Shown piece by piece: positions 1-13,130 of a stretch of DNA of 64,000 nt. The number at the start of each line of letters is the position of its first letter. Position 1 is the first letter of the stretch. The DNA lies in assembly GCA_920105625.2 (NCBI GenBank), contig OV050031.1, forward strand, positions 229,014,194-229,078,193, given 5' to 3'. Source of the DNA: Clusia tigrina (lineage: Eukaryota; Arthropoda; Insecta; Diptera; Clusiidae). The notes beneath the pieces are model-generated. The model searched no databases, had not been told where the DNA came from, and worked only from the letters and a program-made list of their open reading frames with translations. The position numbers and the translations under genes were made by a program.

Positions 1-2740
1 CACTTCTTGCTGACGCTGATATCCCCATTGGCATCAAATTGGCAAGGGTGTTTGTGTATGGGGGGGATCCATATCCATCTCCAACTCCATCCGCATCCCC
101 TTCGCTGCTGGCTTGCAGTGGGTGCAGCTTTCAGCGCGTAGCTCTGTAAGCGCATCGTCCTTGCTTTGATCCACACAACAACAATGCTTGTCACAATCAC
201 AGCCGCAGTCGCGCAATTGCAAATGCAAATGCAACTTAAATGGAAGTGCTGCAAGCTCCTCACTCCTCGTTGCACGCTCTTCAACTTTTGGCTTTTGTTC
301 TGGAATTGAATTAATTACTTCTTGTGCTTTGCTTTTGGTGCAGAATTTATTAAAAAGTTGCGCTGCTTTTAAGCTCCTCCCCTACAACTCCCCTCCCCCT
401 TCACGTTCACGTTCACGTTCCCGTTCCCAACCCACGCAACCAACTCTTCGGTTCTCTCTTTTTCACTTTATTTTAATAGAAGTTTTTGTGTGCTTAACAA
501 AGACTTTTTTGCAAGCTCGTCGAGAACATGATGAAAACGCTGTTTTTTAATTCGAATCAAAAGTCCGCGTCTCGCAATTTAATTAATTAAAACGCCATTT
601 TGCAAATTACGAGGTCACTTTGGTCGGCCGGTCGGTCCGTTGGTTTTTCATAATTTCCGCTGGCATGAGTGCTTTTAATCCTTTTAAGCGCCTGTCGTAT
701 TAGTTTTGTGCATCCTGCCGCTACCTCTGCCACTATCGTCGCATTTTCTGCTCATTGCGTTTACATGAATTCGCGCGAGTGCGGCTTTCCACAGTTAGCT
801 GGCATTTGCGATCGCACACATGGCCACCCTAAGCCCTGTTTAACGGGCACCCGTGTCTGTGCTCGCTTCCTCCTGCGTTCTGCCAGCGTTGATTTTTAAT
901 ATTTTAGAAATGTGATAAACCGTTGCGGCGGCACTTAATCAGTTGCCGGCCCTGGCTATCGTGGGGGCATTGGCATTATTCAGAAATTAGTTGTACTCGC
1001 AGTTGTAGTCCTGGCAACAGTTGTAGCCGTGCACTCGCATTAGAATCCATAAATAAATTAGCCACAAATGCGCTGTGCGGCCGTGGTATTTGCGGCGTTT
1101 CGAAATTCGCTAAAATATGCGTTCGGATGGAGCACAGTGAAAAAGGATGCCCACATTGGCTGCTTTGCATCCAGCTGCAAACGAGTCTATGTGAGCTGCT
1201 TTGGATCATTCTGTGAGATTGGCTTCTGCATTAGCCTAAGTGGCCAGTAATTGCATTGGAATCGGGCAAGTTATACTATCCGAGCCCCATTCGCAAATCT
1301 GCAAATAATCACAACAAAATATTCAGGTGCTGTCCGATCCCTCAGTGACTACGAAAGGTCCCCAACGCATTAGGTAGAGAAGTACAGGATCAAACTTCAG
1401 ACATGAAGATGCAACGTAATGAGGGGCTTAACATTGCCCCAAAAGGGCCTGCAGACACATTCCAGTCCGCTTTATTAATTGAAGTTTATAATGGATGCAC
1501 TTCCTTTCCTTCTTCTGTTCAGAACAGTTGCTTGCCTCTTAGCGTTGTGGGTTGGAATGATTAAATCTGCATTAAAATCAACACAAGGCCACGCCGTCAT
1601 CGGCGAAACAATAAGTTATTCAATTGAGAGCAGTAACTGACATGATTATCGCATCGAACTGACAACCAGTGCGCCGGCAAACAACAGCAACAGTGCCGGG
1701 CGCGTCGGCTCATCACTTCCGCCAGAGGGCAACTTCCGTTGTCAGCTCATTAAACGCGACGGCTCCACGCCCGCGCCAGAGCAACAATCGCCGCTGCTGT
1801 TTTTTAATTAGTCGCGCTTAATTCGCCCAAGAACGGCGGCCATTGCGCAAACAATGGCCGCGCATCGATGCAGCGCCGTTTTTAATAATGGCCATTCAGG
1901 GACATGGAATTCCGCTTAAAAATTTATTAATTCCACTCATGTGCGTGTACACAGGACACACATTAAACTCTTGCCTTTTTAATATCAATGCAAATACGAT
2001 TACAAACACAAACAAAACACCAACACACACACGAACAACACCAGCAGCAGTGGCCACAACAATAAAAACACTATTTGCTTTTTGAGGCGGTCTCCATTTG
2101 TGCAGCAAGTTCCTGGAAAGGGGCATAGCAAACACTCCGGTGCATACACGTATGCCTGTATGTGTGTGTGTGGGTGTGTAATTTTAATGGTACATGCACG
2201 AGTGTGAGTGTGGTCATGTGCGGACTGCGCTGTCTCTTTCGATTTTCATTGTAATAAATTGTATTCAATTTCCATATAATACAATAAAGGACACAGGCCC
2301 CACACGGGGTCGTGGACCGCGGGCCCCAGGCACCTGACAGCGTGCAGCGGGATTATTGTGTAATCCCCCGAAATAGTTATTAAAAATTATAATTAAATTG
2401 TATTTTAAATGAATAACCGCCTTAAACTGGCACACACGCAGAGAGCAGAGACGCCGTGTTGAATGTGTGCAGCCACCTACAAACGACAAGCGCCGTGCGC
2501 CAAGCGAGATCCTTGCGGCAATTAATTACGCGTCCTTGTACCCTTTTAGTGCGCGCACAACAATGTACCCGAGCACTCTGTTGTTGCTTTGTTGAATTAT
2601 TTTAGCAAATTAAACAAGTGACAGTGCAAATTATTTAAATATGCGTTGCACAGCTCTTCGCCGCTCGCAGGGTCCTTGCAGCGCCTGTCAACAGCAGCAG
2701 CAGAATTAACTGTGCACCGGATGTGCTGAATTTGTCGCAG
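1..2740. other. Noncoding intergenic DNA
   Basis: No exon of a recognisable protein is visible on either strand. The open frames are short and of low-complexity composition. The stretch has a run of TTCACG-type hexamers near 403-432, many TTAATTAA and ATTTGCAT-like words, and a GT-rich tract near 2159-2178. This texture is typical of Drosophila intergenic DNA. I see no element that can be named. Confidence 0.6.
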
Positions 2741-2750
2741 CGCAACGCTC

Positions 2751-2936
2751 AGTCAACTCGTACAGATTAGTTGCAGCAATTGTTAGCAAGTAAGCGGAAC
2801 TTCGGATTTGACACTCAAGGACAATTGGACGCAGTTAACACTTCATTTCGAAAGTAAGTGCGCAGCGTTTCAACATATTAAATAGTACGGCAACGCAGTT
2901 TGTAGCAGTCAGGAAGCAACAAGGCTAAATTACTAG
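2751..2936 (+). promoter_or_regulatory. Candidate start site and untranslated 5' exon
   Basis: A TCAGTC initiator-like match puts a possible +1 A at 2751. It is followed by GCA-rich, ATG-poor sequence with three splice-donor-like words in a row on the same strand: GTAAGC at 2790, GTAAGT at 2854 and GTAAGT at 2937. No TATA box or correctly spaced DPE was found. If real, this would be a noncoding first exon with alternative donors, spliced to a distant gene such as the one at 31.2 kb. That link is pure inference. Confidence 0.2.
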
Positions 2937-2940
2937 TAAG

Positions 2941-5900
2941 TGAAAAATTGTGTGAAGTAATGGAGATGATTGTGAGCTGAATCGAAGTGATTTCAGATGA
3001 CTACCGGACTAATGATAATAGCTGGATTTATATCTCTGGAAGGACTATTCTTCGGCTGAACATCTAAAGTGAAACATTATATGTCACTAATTGTCAACTA
3101 TGTTCAGCTTTCATGCCGAAATTTGTGCACAACATTATCACATCTCGCATGATTATTCCCCGAACTTTTCCAACACTAATTGCGGGGTCATTTTCGTTCT
3201 ATGTTGAAAGGAATTTAATTAATTTACTCGTATATTAATATTGAAGGAAGTTTTCAGTTCAGGACTGCCTTTGGTTGTGTCGATTCCAAACAGCTTCCGT
3301 ATCAACCTTTATGAAGGTGAAATGTGGACAATTTTAAGTAGTTGACCAACTTGTACCTCACAAGCTCTTCGCTTCGTCTCTCTGCTTAGAGCACAGCAAT
3401 TAATTTGATATAAGAAACCAGCAGCAACAAAGGAAGATTATGAACAAAGGGATAAAAGGATAACAACACAGTGAGCATCAGAAATCTATGGGGACCAGTG
3501 TTCACCCAATAAGGAGAGAACAAACAATGCTTTCCGATGTTTGCTGATTGCAGCTTAGGTTTCATCGCCCAATTTTACTCCATCAGCTGCAGCCAAATAA
3601 GATAGGTTGATTATGATGTTCGCAACTATGACAGAACCTCGGCAGGAAATTTCCTCCGAATTCTATTAAACAGCCACCCACCGGTGCGTATGAGTGACGT
3701 GCCATTCTAATTTATTTACCCAAGCTTATGTGTTGTAATTTTTCACTTTTAACTACTTTGAATGCAAAGCAATGCTGCCAAGTGCACTTACATTATTGCT
3801 GTAGCTAAACAAATAAACCAGCGACACAAAAGCAAGTAAGGATACCAGGATGCACGCTCTGGCAACGAGTAATAAATTTTATTGCGTTCGGCAGGCATTT
3901 GAGCAGCCTCTGCCCCAGTCCCAGCCCCATCCTCAGTCACACTACCCTCGCACAATGGATGGTGTATCGAAACGAGTTGTAACAAATATTTTCAAACTGA
4001 ATCTACGAAAAGTAACTTAGAGCGTTGGTCGTCTGTCTGCATATGGAACGTGACCGAGCCACTCGACCAGGCCACGCCATGCCAGAACAAAACACAGCAA
4101 AATAGAAACGCAAGCGGGCAACAGACCCAGCCAGGGTACGTACATTGAAAGTCAGTCAATAGAGCACAGAAGTCAGCGTCATTGAGTGTGGAGTTGCTTC
4201 CACTTTGCTAAGCAACGTGCCTCAACTGAAACCTCATCAATGGGATAAGCAGCACAAACAGTAGTGCCCATATAAGGAGCAATACTCGGCACTGCCGCTC
4301 AGCAAACGCCCTCGGACGCACACACATGGGCACACGGGCAGACAGGCACACACTGGAAATACAGCCAGGCACGGACTGAACTGAGACTGCGGCGCCTCTC
4401 ACGCTGATGAAGTGCAATATTTATGTCAAGTGTTTTGCCACAACTTCGGCAACCGGTCTCGGCTTGTGGTGAGGGTGGTGCGGTTTCATGTGGAGCTGTT
4501 TTCGATTTGAAATTTGATTTGAAATTTAATTTTTTTCGTTTTTATGCCACATTGGAGACTTGCAACTGTGCAAGTGTTGAAAAGAAGAGTATTTGTTGTT
4601 TCACTATTTAAGTCATGATTTCTCTCAACTGGTGTTGCACAATCGAGTGGCTGTTGTTCTCGTTGTTGCTACAGATTCTTAAGGAAATTGATTATGCGCG
4701 TGGTCGGAATTTCAAGTATCAGCTGCAGCTCAAGTGGCTCTCAGATACTTAAATTTGCGTGCAAATACATGACGAATTCCCTGGTGTCCAACGGAAAATT
4801 AGCACTTACTATTTCTGGAGTAGCACCATTCCCAGATCGGTGTACAGAACGTGTTTCACTTCACAGTAGAGGTTCAAGTAGTAAGACGAGTTTTGATTGC
4901 GATCCCACTCCAGATAATTGTGTTTGAGGCAGTTGGAGCTCCGATTTTTCTATTCTCTTATATTTTTGATTCAAATGTCGATGAAGGAACAATTACATGA
5001 ACTTTCTGGCACAATAGATCTCTTTGGTGGCAGTGCTTAAGGGCGACGGCCCAATCCTTAACATTGCATTACATGAAATAAAAAAATATGTGAAAATCGA
5101 GAGCTTTCTTTGAAAAATGGGAGAACATATTAGGCTCCAACCTGGACGCAAGTCTCGTTTCTAGTTAACCACGACAAATAGGCAATGTGAGGATATTGAG
5201 TACAGAGGGTTCAGCTGCCGTTTTTCAGCTGTAATTGTCTTAATAATGGAGTAAATATTAATCAAATTATTAGCACGTGAAAGTCCTTTATTGCACTTTA
5301 GCTCCTTTCAAACTAGCCTAAATTTTACGATTCAAAATTAGTGAAGAGGCGAAGAGGAGAAGATAAACTGTGAAAAGGAGAAGATAAACTGGGTTTATAT
5401 CATTCTCTGCACTACCAGATTGCCACAGCATGTAGTCCCTAATTACAATCGCTTTATATAATTTAAACTGATGACACCAGACTGAATAATGCTAAAATTG
5501 ATCGTTCACAACCAGACGTGACGATACAAGACGTAAAAATATCGTATTGTGAGCCGTATTAAATGTGAATGGGGGAAAGGGGGTCTGAAGATGTTGCTAA
5601 TTATGTCACTAGAAGATGGGAAAATTTTACATGTGATTCCAATTTACAGCTTAATTGCCTCTTGCTCTCTTCGATAAACTCCTTTGTGACTCCCTCTGAT
5701 TGACGGGCAGCACGGACACCTAACTACGTATCCCTATTTTGCAACATTCGCATGTGACTAGAAAAAGGCTTCCATCTGCTTGCTTCTAAGCTCCTCCGTG
5801 CCCGCTGGGAGGCGAATATCCAAATCGCCACTGTATATGTTTGTGGTTTAATCACGTTGAGTACGCATCCATTTAATTAATTGCAGGATTTATCAAGTCT

Positions 5901-6060
5901 GTTGCGATTTGCTGCCATCAAACGTTGAAAAACGGCACTGAAAAAATGTTCACCTTTTTGTACTGTTCGTGAATGCATTTGGTATTGAGTGCTGTTAGTT
6001 CAAAGCAATTTTAGTTTTAATTAACACTGGGATTATTGAATTTTAATTTCCTCCTGCTGC
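2941..6060. other. Noncoding intergenic DNA
   Basis: There is no supported gene. A small imperfect direct duplication, with a GAGAAGATAAACT core present twice, lies at about 5345-5392. Between about 3000 and 5600 the simple-repeat words common elsewhere are scarce and stops are dense in all frames. I see no transposon signature or RNA gene. Confidence 0.55.
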
Positions 6061-7116
6061 GCAACGAAGCATGAAGCTGGCCAACAGTGGCGGTGGCAGC
6101 AGCGGCGGGGTTGACGGAGCTGGGATCGGAGGCGGTTGTTGGCAGGCCAAAAGCAAACACAATTACAAATGCAATCCAATAATGCAATTTCTACCCAAAT
6201 TAATTACAAATTTCACAATTTCGACCGAACCTATAATAAACACACAAACACCCGCTCCCACGCCCACTTGCAGTCGCACATACACCCCCCGATAGGCACA
6301 AAGGCAATCGATGCGCGGATTAATACTCGGCTACCCTGGTACATATGCAGGCGCATGCATAAATCAGAGGCAAGCAAGCACTAATGTGATGGTGTGTGTG
6401 TGTGTGTGTGTGCTAGGATGTGGGGTTCGGCGGTGCACTTGAGGGAGTGTGTGCCAATGCAATTGAATACATTTCGCTGCGAAGCGTTCCGGGCGTTCGT
6501 TTGTGCCCAGAGTTGCGCATTGTGTGTGTGCCTCCTCGGAGCGTCCGGCGAGCGACGATCTGGGAGCTGCTACCTGCTTGCTTGCATTGCCATATTAAAT
6601 CAAATGATTAAGTTGGACCCATTGTTGCCGTTGCCTCTGCCGCTGCCGCAGCTGCTGCGGCTCCTGCTGCTGCGTTTGTGTGCTGTTTATTTGATTACTG
6701 AAGTTACAATTTGCACATCATATGCGATTGCAAACTAATTGACCAAAATGACTTGCAACATCTCATGTAAACGCATATGCGACCCATGGCAGGCACTTTG
6801 TGCCACTTAGTGCCTGCGTGTGGCACAATATGTGTGGCTTAATTTCATCCAATGTTTGCGTTTGTTTTGTCACCAACACCACCAACGAGCGGCAGTTAAC
6901 AAATTCACAAATATAAAGTGGCCGGGGTTGGATTTGTCCGAGAATATGCACCTCCTAGATAATTGCGACGAATATCTTTTAATAGGTCCAGTTATCAGTG
7001 AATTACAAGTAGGTACGAATTTTGTCGCGAAACCTAGTGTTAGTCCATCCACACTGTCAACGGTTGGTTGATTAAATCCGGGAATATATTCCTAGGCTCT
7101 CTACTCTATTCGTCTT
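6061..7116. other. Noncoding DNA with GT microsatellite
   Basis: An uninterrupted (GT)n run lies at about 6392-6412. A CCGCAGCTGCTGCGG palindrome lies near 6645-6660 in a CTG/GCC-rich patch. The open frames here (6071-6295, 6394-6738) are low-complexity translations of these repeats and are not convincing as genes. Confidence 0.5.
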
Positions 7117-7387
7117 ATTCCTAAACAATATTTGCAAACAGGAGTCTTCCAATCCCGCCTGGGCTCTTAGTTTGAGGCAGATCCTTCAGACCGCAGGGGT
7201 TCTTTTGAAGAGAGAAGCATGTGAAGAAATTGATATTGCACTCTGCCAACCTATTCCTAAACAATATTTGCAAACAGGAGTGTTCCAGTGCCGCCTGGGT
7301 TCTTAGGTTGAGACAGATCCTTCAGATCGCTGGGGTGCTTTTGAAGAGAGAAGTAAGTGAAGCAATTTATGTTGGACCCTGCCAACC
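7117..7387. repeat. Tandem duplication, about 136-bp unit, two copies
   Basis: The segment beginning ATTCCTAAACAATATTTGC at 7117 recurs at 7253. Both copies continue through the same landmarks in the same order: AACAGGAGT, CCGCCTGGG, GACAGATCCTTCAGA (GGCAGATCCTTCAGA in copy 1), CTTTTGAAGAGAGAAG and CTGCCAACC. Scattered substitutions separate the copies, which I estimate by eye at 85-90% identity. I see no ORF shared by both copies and recognise no parent element. Confidence 0.85.
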
Positions 7388-10300
7388 TTTAGACACTATT
7401 TCTGTCTTATTTGTATGCAAATATTCTTTCTGCATATTAGTCCAAATAGCGATTGCACTCCAGTTAATTGATATGTGCAGCATATTCTCTGCCCGGACAC
7501 CGTGTCACAATTCGACGGCGTTGCTGCAATTTCCAATTCAGTTGTTCGTCCCCGTAGAATTTTACTGAAATTCCAACTTCCTTTAAGAAGCTTCCACATG
7601 TCCAAAATGAACATGCCAGGCGTGGCCAAACAGGGCCAAACATGGGCTACAAAAACAGTGCTAGGGACAAAAACAAATACCAACTGAAACCGAAATTGGT
7701 TTGCTTAGCCCGCAGTCGCATGGTGCGCCGCTCTGCCGCTTGCAGCCATTTGCGCACTCTGCACGCAAGGTCACTGGGGGCCGGCACGAAAAACAAAAGA
7801 CAAGTGCAAACTAATCCACTAAACAAAAAGTTGCGCTCGCAGTCATTTCACAAACTTCTAATAGACTACTTCCAGCCAGCGGAGCGCTGCCTTATAAAAA
7901 CTCGGCGAAAAAATAGTTTTCTTTTTATGCAAAATATTATGCTCGATAAAGTTTTCCTGCGGCCCCTGCCAATCGCATGGGTTTATTGCGCGCGAGTATT
8001 GGAAAAATATAAAATGGAAAACTTTACTTCTCAAACTTTTGCTACTTCTGCCACTTCTTGCAAGGATGCGAGGCGGTTTTCGCCTTCTCCAGCTCTGACT
8101 GCACCCCCGCCGTCACAGCCACCTCTGCTATTGAGCTTCCTTGACAGTTCTGCAATTGTGTTTGCCGTTGATGATGTGGCTCGCCAAGGCAGTTGCTGGA
8201 CGTTGAGTTGGTTTTTGTGCTGACACTTCTGAGAGTTTCACCTTCCACACCTTTAAATATGTATTCCAGCACCACGTACTTCCGAAGCGATGAATTCCTG
8301 CCACCTTGGTCTCCAGCGGCTCGGCCGGTCCCAGCAGCATGCAACAAACAATCAATGCACTTAGCTTGCCCGGTGCAACGTTTGCCACACGCAAGCCGCA
8401 AAGCGATCAAATAATTTATGTGTGTGCAGCAAATCTGCCAGTAAATTATTATTTAATTACCACGCCAACAGCAGGACAATAGATAAGCGGCAAATTTACG
8501 ACCAGGATATGGCTCGTTGTCCCAGAGGCGGTGGCTTGTTATTGTAAAATCAGTTGTAATCCCAAGTCAGCATAATTAAAACTGTTGTCATAGAAAAACA
8601 AGGCATTAAATGCAAAACATATTTCGTTAACTTCTCAAATGATAAACAAGCTTCCCACGGTAGGAAAAATGCAATTCAAGTGTTTAAAATCTCCGGAGGC
8701 AGTTGGATCAGTTGCGTGGACTCTGGTTTCAAAAGATCCTGTGTAAGACCGATCAAACAACATGAAGCTGGAAGGAAACATTTTTGCTTTACCTGTTGAA
8801 CATTTACAGCAGTAGATCAACCTCGTGCAATGTGGTAGAAGGAGGTTTAACTGTGGCTATGGTGGTTATTGGACAGTGCTTGCACAACTTCGGGTGAAAG
8901 TGGCTTTCACGGCGATGCAGCTAATATATGAGTACGAATGTTGTAAGGCTGCATGCCCTGAGGACATGCGAATTGTTATAGAGACAATTATTGTAGTCTA
9001 CTGAAACGACCGTTTGCTTTCGATGTTACTTCACGACTGACTCTTTATTCTTTCTCCTTTGTTCAAGGTTCGTGAAATATATATAGAAATGAATGCTTTA
9101 CAATGGGTTGACTTGCTACATTATTTATTTGAGAGATAATAGAGTTTACTCAAAAATTCTAAGTCAAAATCATGCTGAGTTCCTCAGAAGTAACAGGGAG
9201 AAAACCACAAGGATATAAATCAATTGATGACAGAAAGTTTTTGTGGCCCATCTATAATTTTCCTACGTGTCTATGGGAACTGGAGGTACTTTGGAGTTTA
9301 CGAAACTCAATTATTCTCGCTGATCAACAGCTCTCTTGTTGCTTCAGCCTCAGCAGTGTCGACAGATATTTTCTTCCTGGCATCGTAGAAGAATCAATAC
9401 TCTAAATCGCATTAATCTATTGCAGGACACTGTCAGATTCTTATCCAACAGCAAATGGTTATGGGTTGAACCGATTTCTGCTGGTACATGCGAAATTAAT
9501 ATTGAGCGGACATTGAGACCTCCATTGCACTGTTTAGCATACTAATCTGCGGTTCTTGTGAATAAAGATTCAAGCAATGCAGCATTACAAAAGCAATCGC
9601 GTTAGGCTTGTCTTGTATCCGGCTTCTCAACGGCGTTGAGCGTACCCCGGAATGGAGTTCTTATAAAATTAACCAGTTTTTTTATAGTAAACCGCACCTG
9701 GGACGTGTAACTGAGTGTTATTTGCGTATAGAGCGAGACATTAAAGAGTCCTGTCTCCTTTTTTTGTTTTTAAATTAGCATCAATATCTCCCTTGCTCTC
9801 AAGTGCAGATGGACCGATTTCTCTGCATCACATGATTCCCTTTTACAAGCTGCGTTCTCAGCCATGAGTATCTTAAAGCTCAACTGTAAAGTACAGGGAA
9901 TGCCTTTAAAGGTCTCAGATCGACATAGTTTCCTCGTAGACATTTTTTAGCTTCTTTTTCTTGCAAATTTGCTCGCAGCGCTCTTCTCTGCCGCAGCGCC
10001 TTCCGATTCGAATGGGAACATTACCGAATCGAACTAAAGTGCCTCAACTCACCGGAGTATTGCAACAAATGCGTTAAGCCTAATGTTGTGGCAGGAAATA
10101 AATTTGCCAATGCCTGAGCCGGAGCGCACGGGAGTGTGATACTTCACCGCGCAGCACCGCTCCCAGCACCTAGCAATATCTTTCTTTCATAGGTTGAATT
10201 GCGATAAAGATGCAAACGATTTGCTTTGTTGATAATCTCCCGAGGGGCACTCGTACAAGTTTGCAAGCAGCCTGAATTGCATGATGCGAGCGCACACGCA

Positions 10301-13130
10301 ACCAAACAACCAACTCCTTTTCTACATTATGCGACTCAGGAGAAATCAGCGCATTTCAATACACATTAATGCACACAGCTGGCTGGCTGGCTGGCTGCTA
10401 ATAAGGCTGCCTGCCTCCTCCTTTGAAGGTGCCAATGCAGCGGGCATGCATGCTACAATTGCAACTCGCTTGTGCAAACAAGGATCTTGCAAGTAGCAAC
10501 GCCGCCGCTCTGCTCAGCGCCGCACTGACTCAGCTGCTCTGCCGTTTTCAAATGCTGCCGGGACTTGGGGTGTTCCTTGTGGGTTGTGTGAGCGCCCGAG
10601 CGAAGGAGCGAGCGAGTGAGTGATTTATTTGCCGTGGAAATTATCTTGTTTTGCGGTTGATGCATGGCCTCGCCGAGTAAATTTACTTTGCACTCAAAGC
10701 ATTGGCTAAATGGCAAATGGTGAAATTTACTTGCTTTCTTCTTCCTAACGCGGTGTGACGGGGGGCTCGGTGGTGCGGGGGCGGTCTATGTTGTCGTGCA
10801 GCAAGTAAAGCAAAGTGCTACCAATTTGTAACTTTTACAGCAAACTTTGTTGAAAATTGACTTAGAGTGCCGCTCGCAGCAAGCAATCAATGCGTTTATC
10901 CTCTTAGAAGGTGCACCAGCAGCAGCGCAGTTTATGAAGTTTCGAGCGAGGAGCTGCTCCTGTCACTCCGGCAGCTGCAACAAACAAAAAATGCACTTTA
11001 AATTGACAAATTCAGTTTGAGTGGCAAGTGTAAATAAGTTGCAACAAAGTCAATTCAATGACGGCGATCTTTGGCACCGATACCTGCTCTTCTTCTAGAA
11101 TATTACTCAAGGAAGTTGTGTAAGCTGGATTACGACTCATAACGACATTGAACTTGGAGCAATAGGACTAATCATCTACCTGGACTTGATGCATTCTCCA
11201 TTTTTCGCTTGCGGCATCAGGTCTTCGCAGAGCAGACAGAAGTGTGTCTATTCTTTAGCTCCACTGCAGACTGGCAGAAGAGAGACTACCAGTAAAAGGG
11301 ATCAAATGGCTCCTTTATTCTACTATACAATCACAAAGTGGTAACGTTAATGAGCGCGGTATAACAAATTAAGAGGAACAACTTTCCGGACTCACAGTAT
11401 AAGTGGACCTTCTCCGTAAATATATCTTATGGTTGAAATATCCTCCTACAGCAGCATGAATGATAGAATACAAACTCTCTGGTGCTCATTTGTCAATTAA
11501 ATCTATTTTGTTTCCTATACATATCCGTATCGAACTTTGAGACTTAGTCAGAAGTTGGAGCCCGCTTTTCTGTTGGGTAAATGGACCACTATTAACGGCA
11601 AAGTCATTCGATTAGTTTCAGTACCTTTGCTTGTTGTTCTATAGTAACAGGAACCACCTCAGCAATTTAGAGCTATCTTTAAGGTTATTCGAAAGCTATT
11701 CAGGAGATAGAAAGGCCTCAAGGTATGCCTCTGATATAGAATATTGGTCTGTGGCAAGGTATGAGTAATATAATCATAGCCTTTAATTCCAAAGAATGTA
11801 TATAATTTTTAGGTAATGCCACGTTTCTGGTGCTATTTAAGTTTTCTACTGGAACATCTGCGAACACTCCCTGCTCCCCGTATACAAGGGTCCTGAATTA
11901 AATATCGTATTATAGCTCTGTTCTTATGCTAAAATATAGTTATGGGAAAGGTCCTGAAACGGATTGAGTTCCACACCCAAGACTATGCTTTTGGTGTGTT
12001 CCAACCCAAGACTATGTTTTGTGCTCTCAAGAGGAAAAAAGTGTATTGAAAATATGAAAACAAATTTATATTTCCATTAAAAAGAATGACCATGCCCTTC
12101 AATTCTCATCATAATTCACAGTAGGAGTGTGCATGAAAGCAGCATAGCTCGTGCATTTTGTTGAACTGTGAACCATACTGAGTTTACTCAAGTCGCGTAG
12201 AAGATTAAACTTTGCTGTATCATTCTCTTTAAAAATGAATAAACGATTAAAACCCACCGAACTTGATTAGGCTTCGATTGTTTTGATCCTTTACCATCCC
12301 TATGCATGTATTCAATGAATCCCTTAGTACCTCGATGCATTTATTACGAATACAAAGCGTGGTTTGGCGATGGCCACGACAGCCCCTCTTTGATCGATGC
12401 ATACTGCAAATTCTAATGGCAATCCGCAGCTTTCCGCGTCCATTGTGAATGCCGTGCTTGCATATGCCGCCAAATACAATCGACTCACAGAAGTACCGGA
12501 CAATTTAGTTGGAGCTGCCGATGACCCGTGCCAATTTAATTTCAATTGATTTAATTTCCCATACAGCGCGTCCTTAAACACGATTATAGCCCAATTCCCC
12601 GCTGCCTGCATCGGCCATCCCAGAGCGCGGCATTTGGCGTGTTGTGTCCTCATGTGCAACAATTTGTGTTGCACTCGCAGTAAGCGAATTTACCGAATAA
12701 AACAATTCCTGCAGGACTGAATCGCTCTGCTGCATGGTGGCTCGTGCTTTCGTGTGTGGGAGTGCGGTGGTGGCACTGGTGTGACACGCTACATTCCTGT
12801 GTGTCGTAACGCCCGCAGGCGCAACCACGCTGGACTCATTGCACGCATTTGCATTATTTATATGCAGTCCTGCTGGTTTCCGCCGATGGGCCTCCTGGTC
12901 TCGCAGGCGCTGCTCTATGTGGCATATCGCAGTTGTCGTCACTTGTGTCCCGTTTGTTGTTGGCGCTGTTGTTGCTCGTGTTAAGCGTGTTGGCATTTCG
13001 CGCGCTGGCATTCAATGCATTCACCACGGCAAAGCGGACACATTAGCAGTTGCGTGTCCTGCTTGGCGGCGGTGCGGGGAGGGTGCTACGACCATGTTTG
13101 TGAATATTTTTGAACTTTAATTTAGTGTTG
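7388..13130. other. Noncoding intergenic DNA
   Basis: No supported gene. The longest open frame (7642-8223, plus strand, 193 codons) has no recognisable domain and a basic and serine/proline-rich composition typical of chance frames. A short duplication with core CCCAAGACTATG occurs twice near 11973-12020. The part from about 8600 to 12300 is poor in simple repeats. I see no RNA gene or intact transposable element. Confidence 0.55.

Noticed and set aside
2739..2750. MTE-like core promoter word (GCAGCGCAACGC)
   Set aside because: It lies upstream of the initiator-like site, whereas an MTE must lie 18-29 bases downstream.
7642..8223. 193-codon plus-strand open frame
   Set aside because: It has no domain, and the basic then Ser/Pro/Leu-rich composition follows local base bias. 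There is no supporting context.
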